A DNA stretch of 64,000 bases from Stomoxys calcitrans (lineage: Eukaryota; Arthropoda; Insecta; Diptera; Muscidae), in assembly GCF_963082655.1 (NCBI RefSeq), contig NC_081554.1:189174937-189238936 (forward strand), written 5' to 3'. The notes beneath the pieces were generated by a model. That model searched no databases. It worked only from the letters and a program-made list of their open reading frames with translations, and was not told the origin of the DNA. Below, piece by piece: positions 21,301 through 32,585 of the stretch (position 1 is the stretch's first letter; the number at the start of each line of letters is the position of its first letter). The translations under genes were made by a program, and so were the position numbers.

Positions 21301-24300
21301 AGGCACAGCGGAGCGTGTTAGGGTAGGCTCGCATGAATTAATTTCTGTATGGATTTTGTAGAACCGCAATTTTTAATTGTATAAGTTTTCCACCAAAACA
21401 TCAAATTAGTCATATAGGTGAATAAAGCAAAAAATTTTTGGTTTTTCTAGTTAAAGCGTTCGTCAGCGCACTTCTGAAAAAATTTTATATAATATCTAAT
21501 TTTATGTCTTTTTCTATGTGTACGGATGTTTGTCTTAATCGGTTCAGATTTAGATATAGCACCATTATATGGGTTGCCCAAAAAGTAATTGCGGATTTTT
21601 CATATAGTCGGCGTTGACAAATTTTTTCACAGCTTGTGACTCTGTAATTGCATTCTTTATTCTGTCAGTTATCAGCTGTTACTTTTAGCTTGCTTTAGAA
21701 AAAAAGTGTAAAAAAAGTATATTTGATTAAAGTTCATTCTAAGTTTTATTAAAAATGCATTTGCTTTCTTTTAAAAAATCTTTTTGGGCACACAATATAT
21801 GCTCGTCCGATTTTGATTAATTCTGCAATAATTTGAACATTTATTAACCGATCCTCAAAAAATTTGCCACCAAAGCTTCTATAATGACTCTTCTTATCAC
21901 TGGTGAATTTCTTAGAAATCGATTAAGACTAAGATATAGCTCCCAATTTTCAATTTTAGTGCCTTTATATACGCGTTTATCAACCGATCATCTCAAAAGC
22001 TTGCACAGCGATTTTCTATATGACGATCACAATATGTAAATATTTTGGTAGAAATTCTATATTTGTAATTTAAGTAAATTTTAATATAGACGTCTTAGCC
22101 TGTATACCCAAAGTCTTTTAGGGTATCAAAAGGTCGACTTTGTCCGACTCAGGATTGTTTTTACATTCGACTACAGTAAAGTTTCGATCAATTAAGTTGT
22201 AGTAATGGCCTATATTAGACCCTCCAATTTTCGGATATGCTTGCAGAACACAATTTATATAGACCCAAAAATTCATACCACTTTTATATAAGCCAACCAC
22301 CAAATCTAGCGTCAATATGAGAAAAATGTCATTTCTACTTGTTGTTATCTATATTCCTTAAAACATTTTTTATGCTTTAAAATACTTGCTCGAATTCATT
22401 GCCATATTTAAATGACTTATTTAAAGCTATGGTTTCATCTATCATTTGATTGACAATTAAAGTTTTGGTTTAATCTCTAATAATTAGCTGACTTTTCGAT
22501 GTGAGTCATAACATTTAACTCTATTGTAGTTGCATGAATGTGGTATATGTTTACATAAAAGTACGTGACGGCCTTCATTAACATGACAAACATCGACAAA
22601 GAGACGTTCTGCCTTCGACAATAAGACAATGAAATTCCCACAAGTAAACAGAGGCAAAAAACAAAAATTCTTTTAATTGTTTGAAGGAAGTGCAGGCTTT
22701 GAAATAGGAACTTAATTAAAAGATTTTTATCTATAATAAAATGTCATGCCACGAAAAAAGCAACGAAAAAAACTTAAAATATCTAACAAAACTGATTTTA
22801 ATAACTATTCTCTGTTGTTGTTTTTTTTACAATTTCAGTTGATGATGTCTCAAATTGTGAAAAATATTTTGGCGAATGTTTGCGTCAGGTTTTGAGCAAT
22901 GTCATGCCTAAATTTAGAAATGCTGATAATGATACCCATTCCCTGACTGGCCTGGATCCCTTCTATATCAATCGCACCTCTTTCTTGTACAATGGAGGTC
23001 CCCTAAATGGTCGTATCACAGTGGGCTATACCCATGTTTATGGCCTTACCTCAATGAAATTTCGCAAAGTTATATTTAAACGCTCCTCTGTGGGAAATTC
23101 TTTCAAAATTCGCCTTTCCACTATAATACCTAAGGTTTTGGCCAAGGGCTCTTATAAGGCCGATTTAAAATTGAATTCTGTGGCTGTTAGGCCCAGTGGA
23201 GAAATGAACATTACCTTGTATGGCTTGGCAGTGGAACAATTGGCTCGAGGCGAGATATATACTGAGGATGAGCATCGTTTTTTGAAGTTGACATCGATTA
23301 ATGTAACCGCTGCCTTGAGAGATGCTAAAATTAATGCTACGGGTTTGGTAGCTGATCTGAGATTGAGTAAGTGTGGAAAAATTTTTATACATATTAAACC
23401 TAATTTTATATTAGTTTTTTTTTTTAGAAAAAATGTTTAATATTTTTATTCTATTTTATTTCAATTTGTTATGCCCTCCACCACAGGATGGGGGTTTATC
23501 AATTTCATCATTCCGTTAATAACACCTCGAAATCTTCATCAAAGACCCTATATAGTATATATGTTCTTGGTCGTCATGATATTCTGAGTCGATCTACCCT
23601 TGTCCATCCGTCTGTCAAAATCTGTATAGCGTTCGAACGAATGAATATATCCGCTTGAAATTTTTTACAGATACTTCCTATCGATGTATGTCGTTGGAGA
23701 TTGCAAATGGGCCATATCGGTTAAGATTTGGACATAGCCCCCATATAAACCAATCCTCAGTTTTGACTTCTTGAACTCCTAAAGAACTCAATTTTCAACC
23801 GGTTTGGCTGAAATTTGGCAAAGACTTCAGTTCTCAATATATCAATATCAGTGCCGACCATGATCCGAATCAGTCTATAAACTGATATAGCCCCCATTCA
23901 AACCGATACCCAAATTTGAATTCTTAAACCCCTTATAGCCTCAGTTTTCGATTTGATTGAAACTTGGCACAAGAATTTCTGTTATGACTTTCAACATCCA
24001 TGCCAAGCATGATCCATACATACCAATCCCTTGATTTGACTTCTTAAGCTCCTGGAGGTTTCGCCTGATTTGGCTGAAATTTGTCGCAAAGGTCTATATA
24101 CTGATGTAGGCCCCTTAAATGCCGATTCTCCAATATGACTACTTGAGACTATAGGAACCGCAATAAATTTCCGATTTGATTGTTGTTAAATAATTCAAAT
24201 ATGAACTGAGTTAATAAAGGCAAATTTTGAGCGGAATCCATGGTGGTGGATACCCAAGATTTGGCCCGGCCGAAGATAGCACGTTAGGATAGAAGGCATA

Positions 24301-27300
24301 TTCATTTAGTCATACCGTTTGCAACACAACGAAATATCCATTTCCGACCCTGCAAGGTATACATGTTTCTGATCGTCGCAAAATTCTAAGACGTTTGAAC
24401 GATGTCCGTGTGTCTGTCCGTCCGTCTATGTGTCCGTCAGTTGTTATCACGTTGATAACAAAGTTGAGATATTAAGCTGAAATTTTGCACAGACGAGAAT
24501 TTTTTCCATTCGCAGGTTAGGTTCTTAAATGGACCAAATCGGACTATATTCGAATACTAGCCGAACCGGGCCCGCTCCTCTGCGCCTTCTTTAACTCTCT
24601 CATATCTTTTTAGGGTGGCGACACTTCGCCCTGAATGCGGATATCGAATTCGTGACATTTTAGCCTATGACGCTGAACGCGTTCGAATCCTGGCGAGAAC
24701 TTCGGACAAATCAGTGTTTATTCGCTCTTAATGTTGGCAACATTTGCGAGGTACAATGCCATGCATTGTCATTTAAAAAATTTTCCCCAAAGAGGTGTCG
24801 CACTGCGGTACGCCGTTCGGACTCGGCTATAAAAAAAGGTCCCTTATCATTGAGTTCAAACTTGAATCGGAAAGCAATCATTGATGTGTGAGAATTTGCT
24901 CCTTCTCGGTTGCTGGTGGTAATGTTCTTCCTAGGGTAATGTTCTCATTGGGGGAGAGATGGCACCTCAGATATTTCGACTCAATGATGGATATCAAATT
25001 CGTGATGCATTTCCAAATCTCTTTAATTTGAGCCACATATTGCCATGGCCGGTAAATATGAACCGTTTGGAGGGTGTTTTGTGGCTGGGCCTGGGGCGGC
25101 CACTGGCACTTTGCACTGAAAATAGATATCAAATTCGTTCTTTATTCCCAACGGAAATGAAGTTCAGTTAGGGGGCGCCAAAACACTTGGCGCCAAAATT
25201 TGATATCAAATTCGTTTTTTACTCCCAAATATCTTTCATTTGAGTCCCATATTGTCATAATGGGTCAAATAACCCATTTGACGTTTCTTTAGAAGGAAAA
25301 GCGCCACCTAGACTTGAACTCAAATTTTAATGTTATATTCGTAATCTACTCCGTAATAACTTTCATTTGAGTCCCATATAGCCATGGTCGGCTAATATGC
25401 CCATTTGGGGGTATTTGGTGGTGGGCGACCTCCCATTACTTGTACCTAGTGTTTTATGCCATATTTGTAATCTACTGCCTAATACTTTTCATTTTAGTCC
25501 CATATTGACATGAACTTTGAATATATCTGTTTATAGGAGTTTTGGGTTTGGGGTTCCGCTGGGTACTTGGATCCAAATTTTAATACCATATTCGTTTTCT
25601 GGTCTCCAATGCCTTTCATTTGATACCCTTATTGTGCCCATCGGACCACTTTCGGATATGGGTGGCGTTTTTGGAGTAAAGGGGAGGGTCCACCTCCACC
25701 CGATATCTAAAAATTATATAGCTGATGTTTCCTTCCAGACAAACGTACACAATCTATGAAAATTTTCATAGAAAAAAGTCATAATGGGTCTAATGGCGGT
25801 TTTGAGAGTTGGCGTGACTCCCTATACTTCGATGTGATTTTGTATGCCAGAATCGAAATCTACTCCCGAATACCTTCCATTTGAGCCCCCATGTTGAAAT
25901 GAACTACCAATAGGTCTGTTTGGGGGAGTTTTGGGGTTAGGACGACTCGATGGGAACTTAGACTCAACTTTTAATACCATATTCGTATTATACTCTCCAA
26001 TAACTTTCATTTGATACCTATATTGTCCTGATCGGTCCACTTCCGATGGGGTAGGGTCCGTCCCCCATCCGATACCCAAAAATTGTATAGCCTATGTTTC
26101 CTTCCAGACCAACCCACACAATATGCGAAAATTTCGAGAAAATCGGTTTTGCCGTTTTTCAGTCTATACGGAATAAACAAACCGAGTCCCATATATATCC
26201 GTGATTAGCTAATGTGCCCATTTTGGGCGTTTTTGTGGCGGTGAGTGACCCCCTATACTTCGGCATGAATTTGTATGCCAGTTTCGTAATCTACTCTCGC
26301 ATAGTTTTCATTTGATACCCATATTGTCCTTATCGGTCCACTTTTGATATTGAGTGGTGTTTTTGGGGTAACGGTCCGTCCCCTTCTGTTATCAGTAAAT
26401 TATAAAGCCTGGTCCTACTTGCTGACCATATTCATAATCTACTCCCGAATACCTTTCATTTGAGTCGCATATTGTCATGATAGTCAAATAAACCTATTTT
26501 AAGGAGGTTTTGGGGCTGGGGCAGCCCCCATGGTACTTGGACCCAATTTTTATTATGAAATTCGTACTCTACTCTTAAATACCTTTCATTTAAATCCCAT
26601 ATTGTCCCGATAGGTTCACTTTTTTTTTTGGTAGTACTTTTGGGGTAAGGGGGAGGGTCCACCCCCATCCGATATCAAAAAATTATATAGCCTATGATTC
26701 CTTCCAGACCAACCTACACAATCTGCGAAAATTTCAAGATAATCGGTTCTGCCGTTTTTGAGTATATACGGAACAAACAAACATACAAGCATATAAGCAT
26801 ACAAGCATACAAGCATACAAGCATACAAACATACCAACATACAAACATACCAACATACAAATATACAAACATACAAAAAACAAACAAACAAACAAACAAA
26901 CAGACATACAAACGTACAAACATACAAACATACAAAAATACAAACATACAAACATACAAACATACAAACAAACAAACAGACAAACAAACACACGTACAAA
27001 CATACCAACATACAAACATACAAATATACAAACACACAAACATACAAACATACAAACATACAAACATACAAACATACAAACATACAAACAAACAAACATA
27101 CAAACGTACAAACGTACAAACAAATAAACACAAATTGAATTTTATATATCAGATTAAATTTTAATTAATAAAACAAATTTTATTTTTTACCATTTCTATT
27201 TTACAGACGATATCATTCTGAATGTGGCTAATAACTATTGGCGTGATATTTTCAACATCATCTTACCGGATACTAAGGACAATTGGTCACCCATAATAAT

Positions 27301-27352
27301 GAATGGCCTCAACAAGGTTTTCTCTATGGTGCCTTTTGATTTTCTAAAATAA
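15365..27352 (+). CDS. Takeout/JHBP-family protein with Ser/Thr-rich N-terminus, gene 2
   Basis: Exons 15365-15773, 22839-23366 and 27207-27352 join to 1083 nt, 360 codons plus TAA; both junctions are phase 1 and the donor AAAG|GTAAGT is near consensus. Residues 1-20 are a signal peptide ending IAYGQ. Residues about 21-135 form a Thr/Ser/Glu-rich low-complexity segment with TTTTT and repeated S/T clusters, which would suit O-glycosylation and is absent from typical takeout proteins. The domain starts with NCEKYFGEC (paired Cys), then GLDPFYINRTSFLYNGGPLN, and includes YTEDEHRFLKLTSINV. The last exon has NNYWRDIF and ends MVPFDFLK. One 528-nt exon replaces the two exons (378 and 147 nt) of gene 1, so an intron was lost or gained. 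ATG 15365 is the first in frame. Intron 1 (7065 nt) holds repeats A, a fold-back element and a mariner MITE; intron 2 is 3840 nt. Confidence 0.9.
15885..17986 (+). repeat. Dispersed repeat A, complete copy
   Basis: Begins AGCTGACCCGGGCCCGCTCC and ends TTGATTTTTATATATAAGAT. The interior is a tandem series of about nine ~200-nt subunits, each with a CATTTGAGCCCCATATTG block, a GGGGTGTTTTGGGG block and GGATATCA(A/G)ATTCGT. The last ~330 nt are a distinct tail with CATCTCCGAGATCTGGC, AAGAAAATCGGTTCAGCCG and short ACAAACA repeats. Other copies share both ends (19380-21272 and 24556-27153). No transposase or reverse transcriptase reading frame was found, so the element is non-autonomous or of unknown class. 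Confidence 0.8.
17990..18665. mobile_element. Fold-back element with ~270-nt inverted ends
   Basis: The left arm (about 17990-18265) and right arm (about 18360-18665) are inverted copies at roughly three-quarters identity by eye. Matching blocks are AAAGTTAGGCAAGTGT (near 18078 and 18565), CTGTTTTCAAAAC, CTTCATCAACACCTTTGTC against CTTCATCAATACCTTTGTC, ACTATTGAGTAC and GTAGAGCACG. No coding potential. The structure suits a MITE or fold-back transposon; target duplications could not be fixed because the ends are degraded. Confidence 0.65.
18770..19379 (-). repeat. Dispersed repeat B, inverted and diverged
   Basis: Blocks such as TCATTTTGTCATTCCGTTTG, TGTCCGCCCG, GATATAGC(C/T) and AAATCGG-type subunits run across this interval. 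Open frames are short and overlap, with no protein family signature. Confidence 0.6.
19380..21272 (+). repeat. Dispersed repeat A, second copy
   Basis: Starts ACTAGCTGGATAGGGCCCGC and ends with ATGAATATACGGAACAGAC, AACAAAC units and TTTTTATATAATAAAT. The interior subunits are more diverged than at 15885-17986, with CATTTGATACCCATATTG variants toward the 3' end. Confidence 0.75.
21569..21795. mobile_element. Mariner-derived MITE, degraded
   Basis: Begins GGGTTGCCCAAAAAGTAATT and continues with CATATAGTCGGCGTTGACAA and CAGCTGTTACTTTTAGCTTG to TCATTCTAAGTTTTATTAAA. The right end has lost part of the inverted terminal repeat (AAAATCTTTTTGGGCACACAA). It has the same internal deletion as the copies at 52803-53039 and 61761-62001. 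Confidence 0.85.
21800..22838. other. Rest of gene 2 intron 1
   Basis: To about 22080 there are weak repeat B-like phrases (GATCCTCAAAAAATTTG, GATATAGCTCCC). From 22090 to the acceptor the DNA looks single-copy. No gene is seen. Confidence 0.4.
23465..24555 (-). repeat. Dispersed repeat B in gene 2 intron 2
   Basis: Inverted terminal block CCCTCCACCACAGGATGGGG and GTTCTTGGTCGTCATGATAT are followed by subunits with CCCATATAAACCAATCC and TTTGGCTGAAATTTGGCA; the head is near 24235-24275 (GGTGGTGGATACCCAAGATT, GGCCCGGCCGAAGA). A second fragment with CGTCCGTC units follows to 24555. Confidence 0.8.
24660..24930 (+). repeat. 5'-truncated SINE nested in repeat A
   Basis: Begins in the tRNA-like part at TATGACGCTGAACGCGTTCG, keeping a B-box-like TTCGAATCC but lacking the A box. 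It runs through GGCAACATTTGCGAGGTAC and GGTCCCTTATCATTGAG to TGATGTGTGAGAA. Repeat A sequence flanks it on both sides. Confidence 0.7.
26772..27132. repeat. ACAAACAT/ACAAGCAT microsatellite
   Basis: About 45 imperfect 8-nt units (ACATACAA, ACAAACAA) that directly continue the short ACAAACA run in the tail of repeat A. Cys/Val/Phe-rich minus-strand frames and Lys/His/Thr plus-strand frames over it are artefacts. Confidence 0.95.
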
Positions 27353-27421
27353 TTTCTGACAAAAAGAGTCCTCTTCGTATATTTGTATATATTTAACATT
27401 TATTTTTAATACATTTTTGTA

Positions 27422-27427
27422 AATAAA
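27422..27427 (+). terminator. Candidate polyadenylation signal of gene 2
   Basis: AATAAA 70 nt after the gene 2 stop, followed by T-rich DNA. The short 3' UTR this implies is usual for the family. Confidence 0.55.
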
Positions 27428-27912
27428 ATATTTTTATTTGATTTCGTCGTATTAGTTTTTTTTTTGTTTTAATTTCCAAAAAACTTGAATTTTCTTTATG
27501 GATATTTTTAGGGATAGCCAGTTTTATTTTGATCAACACTTTTTATTGATTTTAGTTCGTAGTTTAGCATTCATTGTGGCTAAGCCCATTCGGTAATGTG
27601 ACATAAAGATATTTTTCACTTGGCGTTATTTTTTAATCCAATTTAATGGGTCTACAAGCGTTAACTGAATATTAAATTATTATCACTGTTTACACTAGAA
27701 GAGAGAGATTTATGAATAGTTATAACAATTCTTGTAAATGATGACTGACCATGGATTCAAAGAAGGTTTAAATCACACATAAGGTATTTTTTTGCAGTTT
27801 ATGTTGCTGATTTATTGGGATATCATGTAAAATACTATTGGGTTGCCCAAAAAGTAATTGCGGATTTTTTAAAAGAAAGTAAATGCATTTTTAATAAAAC
27901 TTAGAATGAACT

Positions 27913-28347
27913 TTAATCAAATATATAATTGCCATTTTGTTCGATAACCTTTTGCCATCTTCCTGGCAAATTTAGTATTCCACGCTCATTGAACTTCTGG
28001 CCTTTATCTGCAAAAAACTGAACCAAGTGCGATTTTATAGCCTCATCATTGCCGAAAGTTTTACCATTTAAGGAGTTCTGCAAAGATCGAAATAAATGGT
28101 AGTCTGATGGTGCAAGGTCAGGGCTATATGGTGGTTCCATCAAAAGCTCCCAGCCAAGCTCACTCAGTTGTTGGCGAGTGACCAAAGATGTGTGCGGTCT
28201 AGCGTTGTCCAGGTGGAATATGACACATTTATGATTGACCAATTCTGGTCGCTTCTCCTTGATGGCTGTATTCAATTTGTCCAATTGTTGACAGTAAACA
28301 TCCGAATTAATCGTTTGGTTCCTTGGAAGCAGCTCAAAGTATACCAC
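27913..28347 (-). pseudogene. Mariner transposase, downstream part
   Basis: Continues in the same frame from the residue after the premature stop through the second and third catalytic Asp to the natural C-terminus. Confidence 0.88.
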
Positions 28348-28353
28348 ACCCTT

Positions 28354-28644
28354 TCAATCCCACCAAACAGACAGCATAACCTTCTTTTGGTGGATATCAG
28401 CCTTTGAAGTGGTTTGAGCTGGTTCACCATGCTTGGACCATGATCGTTTTCGACTAACGTTGTTGTAAACAATCCATTTTTCATCTCCAGTTATGATTCG
28501 TTTTAAAAACGGATCGAATTCATTGCGTTTAAGGTGCATATCACAAGCGTTGATTTGCTTTGTTAAATGAATTTCTTTCAATACATGTGGTACCCATATT
28601 AAAATTGACGCCAAACAAACAAATGTAAACAAAATTTCGCGCAC
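28354..28644 (-). pseudogene. Mariner transposase, upstream part
   Basis: Carries [20 protein letters not shown] and [10 protein letters not shown], then stops at TGA after VWWD. The first ~18 residues come from the element's leader and not from the usual N-terminal DNA-binding domain. Confidence 0.85.
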
Positions 28645-28919
28645 TTTTTTTCTAAAGCAAGCTAAAAGTAACAGCTGATAACTGACAGAAGAAAGAATGC
28701 AATTACAGAGTCACAAGCCGTTGAAAAAAAAAATATAAAAAATCCGCAATTACTTTTTGGGCAACCTAGTATGCATGTAATTTCTTGCAACTCCTACACA
28801 TTGCCAAGCTCAACTTTGTTTGCATTTTCTATTAACACTCATGCCAGATGTAAGATGCGTTGTATTATCATTCAAAATAAACTTTAGTTCAAGGTTAAAT
28901 CAGGAAATGCAAGGAAGGC

Positions 28920-29890
28920 AGTATGAAGACAAAAATGAAGGCCAAAAATAAAACAAAAAGACTTAAGAAACAAACTTTAAATCTTAAGCCATTATGCACA
29001 GGACACTTATTAATAACAAAATAATGGGTGATTTTTTTGAGGTTAGGATTTTCATGCATTAGTATTTGACAGATCACGTGGGATTTCAGACATGGTGTCA
29101 AAGAGAAAGATGCTCAGTATGCTTTGACATTTCATCATGAATAGACTTACTAACGAGCAACGCTTGCAAATCATTGAATTTTATTACCAAAATCAGTGTT
29201 CGGTTCGAAATGTGTTCAAATTTTGTTCAGCGATGAGGCTCATTTCTGGTTGAATGGCTACGTAAATAAGCAAAATTGCCGCATTTGGAGTGAAGAGCAA
29301 CCAGAAGCCATTCAAGAACTGCCCATGCATCCCGAAAAATGCACTGTTTGGTGTGGTTTGTACGCTGGTGGAATCATTGGACCGTATTTTTTCAAAGATG
29401 CTGTTGGACGCAACGTTACGGTGAATGAACACATTTCGAACCGAACACTGATTTTGGTAATAAAATTCAATGATTTGCAAGCGTTGCTCGTTAGTAAGTC
29501 TATTCATGATGAAATGTCAAAGCATACTGAGCATCTTTCTCTTTGACACCATGTCTGAAATCCCACGTGATCTGTCAAATACTAATGCATGAAAATCCTA
29601 ACCTCAAAAAAATCACCCTTTATTATTATATAAAGAAAATCTTCCATAACAAAAAGTTAAAAAGAAAAACAAAAGACTTAAGAAACAAACTTTGTGTTAA
29701 GCATTTATGTCCAGAAGTGAAGAAAAATTTTTTGATGAAGAGAAAAAAATTAAAAAATAGAAAAGAAAACAAAAGACTTAAGAAACAAACTTTAAGTCTT
29801 AGAAAATAAAAACGAAAGGCTTATGAAACAAACTTTATGTGTTAAGCATATATACCCAGGAAACTCATTAATAACAAAATATTAGTCCTT
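28920..29890. repeat. Degenerate ~100-nt tandem units around a transposon
   Basis: Units share AAACAAAAGACTTAAGAAAC, an AACTTT(A/G) stretch and TTAAGCAT..ATTAATAACAAAATA. Copies are at about 28945-29023, 29660-29720 and 29765-29885; the fold-back element at 29024-29620 is inserted after the first. The CTTAAG motif seen elsewhere is part of each unit. Confidence 0.6.
29024..29620. mobile_element. Fold-back DD41D-type mariner derivative, copy 1
   Basis: Ends are GGGTGATTTTTTTGAGGTTA and its complement, flanked by TA. The ~190-nt ends are inverted copies and both encode the start of a transposase ([20 protein letters not shown]), reading inward. The centre (about 29222-29420) encodes a later part with [11 protein letters not shown], which holds the first catalytic Asp, and [19 protein letters not shown]. 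No intact transposase exists, so movement would need enzyme from elsewhere. A near-identical copy lies at 53612-54218. Confidence 0.9.
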
Positions 29891-30700
29891 AAAAAACATT
29901 TTGTAGATTCGTAGTAATTTTAAATAGTTTTCAAAAAAATTTTAAATTTTTTTTATTAAAAAAAAGATGCTAATTTTAATTTCTTTAAAAATTTTTATTT
30001 CATTTAATATTTTGTAAAAATCTGTTATGTATATTTTTAAGCAGCTATAAATCTGAATTGGAATTTCAAAAAAACCTATGTTAAGCGACACAGCTAATCA
30101 ACACGTACTCGCAAAGTTTGTGAAATATGTCTCTAAAGCATGTTATTGTATTCGTGCGCTACACATCTTTCCCTATCATGCAAGTCAGTTGCAGTCTTAG
30201 GTCTGTATTGTTTTGTTTACCCTCAGCCTATACGTTTTGTCGTTGCCTTGATTAATTATAAAACAATTTTATGATTTAAACAGCCACCAAAAAAAGCGTT
30301 AATAAATTAAGATGTCAGTAAATATTTTATTCAGAGAAAAAAAAAACCATAACATATCTTAGAGAACTTTTTCGTATTCGTTTTATTGCATGGTTTTCAA
30401 GGCTAAACGTGCTTGACATGTTAACTAGAGAGAAAAAAAAAACAATAATGGAAGATTTTCTTTCATAAAAAACTTGGGTTCCCACAAACTGGGTTGGGAA
30501 CATGCACGTTGTATTGATAACAACGCTTCAATAGGTTTTATTATTTCAAAGTCTTATTCAAGTAAACCATTAAAAGATTTCAGTACATTTAGTTTTTTAT
30601 GTATTGTAAGTGGAATTTAAATTCAAATTAGTGCTTAGCTGTTTTTTTAAACATTACACAAAAGAATTATTTAAAATTTGTTTCCCGTTATGTTCCATGA
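29891..30700. other. Intergenic DNA without recognised features
   Basis: AT-rich, apparently single-copy sequence; no coding potential, no repeat family recognised. Confidence 0.4.
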
Positions 30701-30707
30701 TTACCTT

Positions 30708-30985
30708 GTTTATTTCCAGATTCAGCTCGAATTAGGGTTAGTGGGGTCCGTGCAATGAATTCCATCCCGATCTGCGAGTACCGCTGCCTGCGCCTGGAGA
30801 GTGGGCCGCACTTGGAGTATTCCACTGGCTGGTATAGAATGAGAGGCTGCTGAGTTAATGATGTCTCGGAATTTCCTCTCGGCAACCAGCGCATTTGAGG
30901 GGGTTTCCGCTCACTGAAGCGGCGATTAGTGTACTCTCTGAAGCCGACCCAATCGGCCTTCCTCTGATTGCCAAATCGGACTTTA
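30708..30985 (-). pseudogene. Non-LTR retrotransposon fragment, endonuclease-RT linker
   Basis: The minus strand reads QRKADWVGFREYTNRRFSE, typical of the linker between the endonuclease and reverse transcriptase domains in R1/LOA-like elements, then shifts frame near 30890 to CAGCREEIPRHH. It is embedded at the edge of a repeat B block. Assignment is from family memory. Confidence 0.45.
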
Positions 30986-32585
30986 TTTGGATATAACTGC
31001 CATATAGACCGATCTGGCAATTTAGGGTCTTAAGCCCGCAACATGTGTGTTTACTATCCGATTTCGATTAAATTAAAAACTGAGAGTTGTTTAAGCCTCC
31101 CAACATCCGACTGAAATATGGTTAGGATCGAATCATATTTGGATATAGCTTTCATATAGACAGATCTGCTAATTTAGGGTTTTAAGCCCATAAAAACAGC
31201 AATTATTATCCGATTTCGATGAAATTTGAAATAGTGAGTTGATTAAACCCTCCCGATATCCGTCCCATATATTGTTAAGATCGGTCTATGTTCAAATATG
31301 GCTGCCATATAGAGCAACCTGTCGGTTAAGGGTCTTGAGCCCATAAAAGCTGCATTTATAACCCGATTTTCGCCACCACACCTAAATATGGTGCAGATCG
31401 CACAAGATTGAAGTAAAGCCGATGGACCGATTTGCCGATTGAGAGTCTTAAGTTCAAAAAAGCCGCAATTATTATCCGATTTCGATAAAATATTAAATAG
31501 TGAGTTGCTTTTAACCTGCCGACATCCCACTCAATTTAGATACGGAACTAATCTGCCGATTAAGGGTCTCAAACCTGTAAAGCTGCATTAATTACCCGAT
31601 TTCGCTGGAATTTGATACAGTGACTTGTATAAAGCCTCCCGTCATCTACCTAGCACATGGTCCAGATCAGACTATATTTAGATATAGACCGATTTACAAT
31701 GTAGGGTCTTAATTCCATTAAATGCTAATTTGTTCCCCGATTTCGCTGAAACTGTGACTTGTATAAGTCACTAGATTAGTATACCCCCATAGGATGGGGG
31801 TATACTAATCTAGTCATTCCGTTTGCAACACCTCGAAATAATCGTTTAAGACCCCATAAAGAGTATATATTCTTGATCGCCTCGACGTTATGAGTCGATC
31901 TAGCCATGTCCTTCCGTCCGTCTGTCGAAATCTCCAAAGAGGTCTAACGCACAGATACTTAAAGTTGATGGAGGTCATTGGGGATTGCAAATGGGATATA
32001 TCGGTTCAGATTTGGATATAGCTTCCATATAAACCGATTTCCCGATTGGACTTTTTGAGCCCCTGGAATTCGCAACTTTTGTCCGATTTGGCTGAAATTT
32101 TGCATGTAATGTTTTGTTTAGATTTCCAACAACTATGCAGTGTGCGATACGTATCGGTCAAGAACCTGATATAGCTCCCATATATACCGATCTCCCGATT
32201 TGTCTTCTTGAGCCTCTGGAATCCCAAATTTTTGTCTGATTTGGCTGAAATTTGGCATGCAGTTTTTTGTTATGACTTTCAATAACTGTGTCAATTACGG
32301 TCGAAATTGGTGTGTAACCTGGTATAGCTCCCACATAAACCGAGCTCCCGATTTGACTTCTTGATCCCTGGCAAGCCGCAATTTTTGTTCGATTTGGCTG
32401 AAATTTTGCATGTGGTGTTCTGTTATGGCTTCCAACAACTGTGCCAAATACGGTCCAAATCATTCTATAACCTGATATAGCTCCCATGTAAACCGGTCTC
32501 TCGATCATCCTTGTTCGGTTCCTAGAAGCTTTAATTTTTGTTGGTTTAACATAAATTTGGTATATAGAATAAAATTATGCCCTTC
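30965..32585. repeat. Dispersed repeat B block
   Basis: To about 31780 subunits run in one orientation (GCCATATAGA, TTAAGCCCATAAAA, ATCCGATTTCGATGAAATTT). At 31780 an inverted terminal block begins (CCCATAGGATGGGGGTATAC, TTCTTGATCGCCTCGACG) and subunits continue in the other style (TTTGGCTGAAATTTTGCATG). At least two copies meet here. Confidence 0.8.

Larger units (their letters stand above)
24556..27153 (+). repeat. Dispersed repeat A, composite copy with nested SINE
   Basis: Starts ACTAGCCGAACCGGGCCCGC. After ~100 nt a SINE piece interrupts (24660-24930), then ~200-nt subunits resume to a first tail near 26170 (AAATCGGTTTTGCCGTTTTT, ACGGAATAAACAAACC) and a second tail near 26720-27153 ending AATTGAATTTTATATATCAG. 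Two tails imply that two copies or a tandem duplication are joined. The final tail has expanded into the ACAAACAT array. Confidence 0.75.
27838..28768 (-). mobile_element. Mariner element (DD34D) with dead transposase
   Basis: The left inverted repeat TTGGGTTGCCCAAAAAGTAA starts after a TA; the right end near 28739-28768 is its complement with two changes. The transposase reads on the minus strand. GDEKW holds the first Asp, DNARPH the second and PSDYHLF the third, with 34 residues between the last two, the DD34D spacing of mariner. The inverted repeat resembles that of the cecropia/mellifera mariner group from memory. The protein ends normally (EQNGNYIFD) but a TGA replaces a Trp codon after WWD near 28355, splitting the frame. 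The helix-turn-helix N-terminus is missing: sequence upstream of [10 protein letters not shown] is unrelated. Transposition from this copy is therefore not possible. Confidence 0.93.

Noticed and set aside
26772..27132. CRISPR-like array
   Set aside because: Direct 8-nt tandem units without spacers, in a eukaryotic context.
26616..27164. Cys/Val/Phe-rich and Lys/His/Thr-rich frames
   Set aside because: Translation of the ACAAACAT microsatellite.
29193..29507. Complete transposase gene on the minus strand
   Set aside because: The frame joins an inverted-end coding start to antisense of the central segment; the catalytic part is missing.
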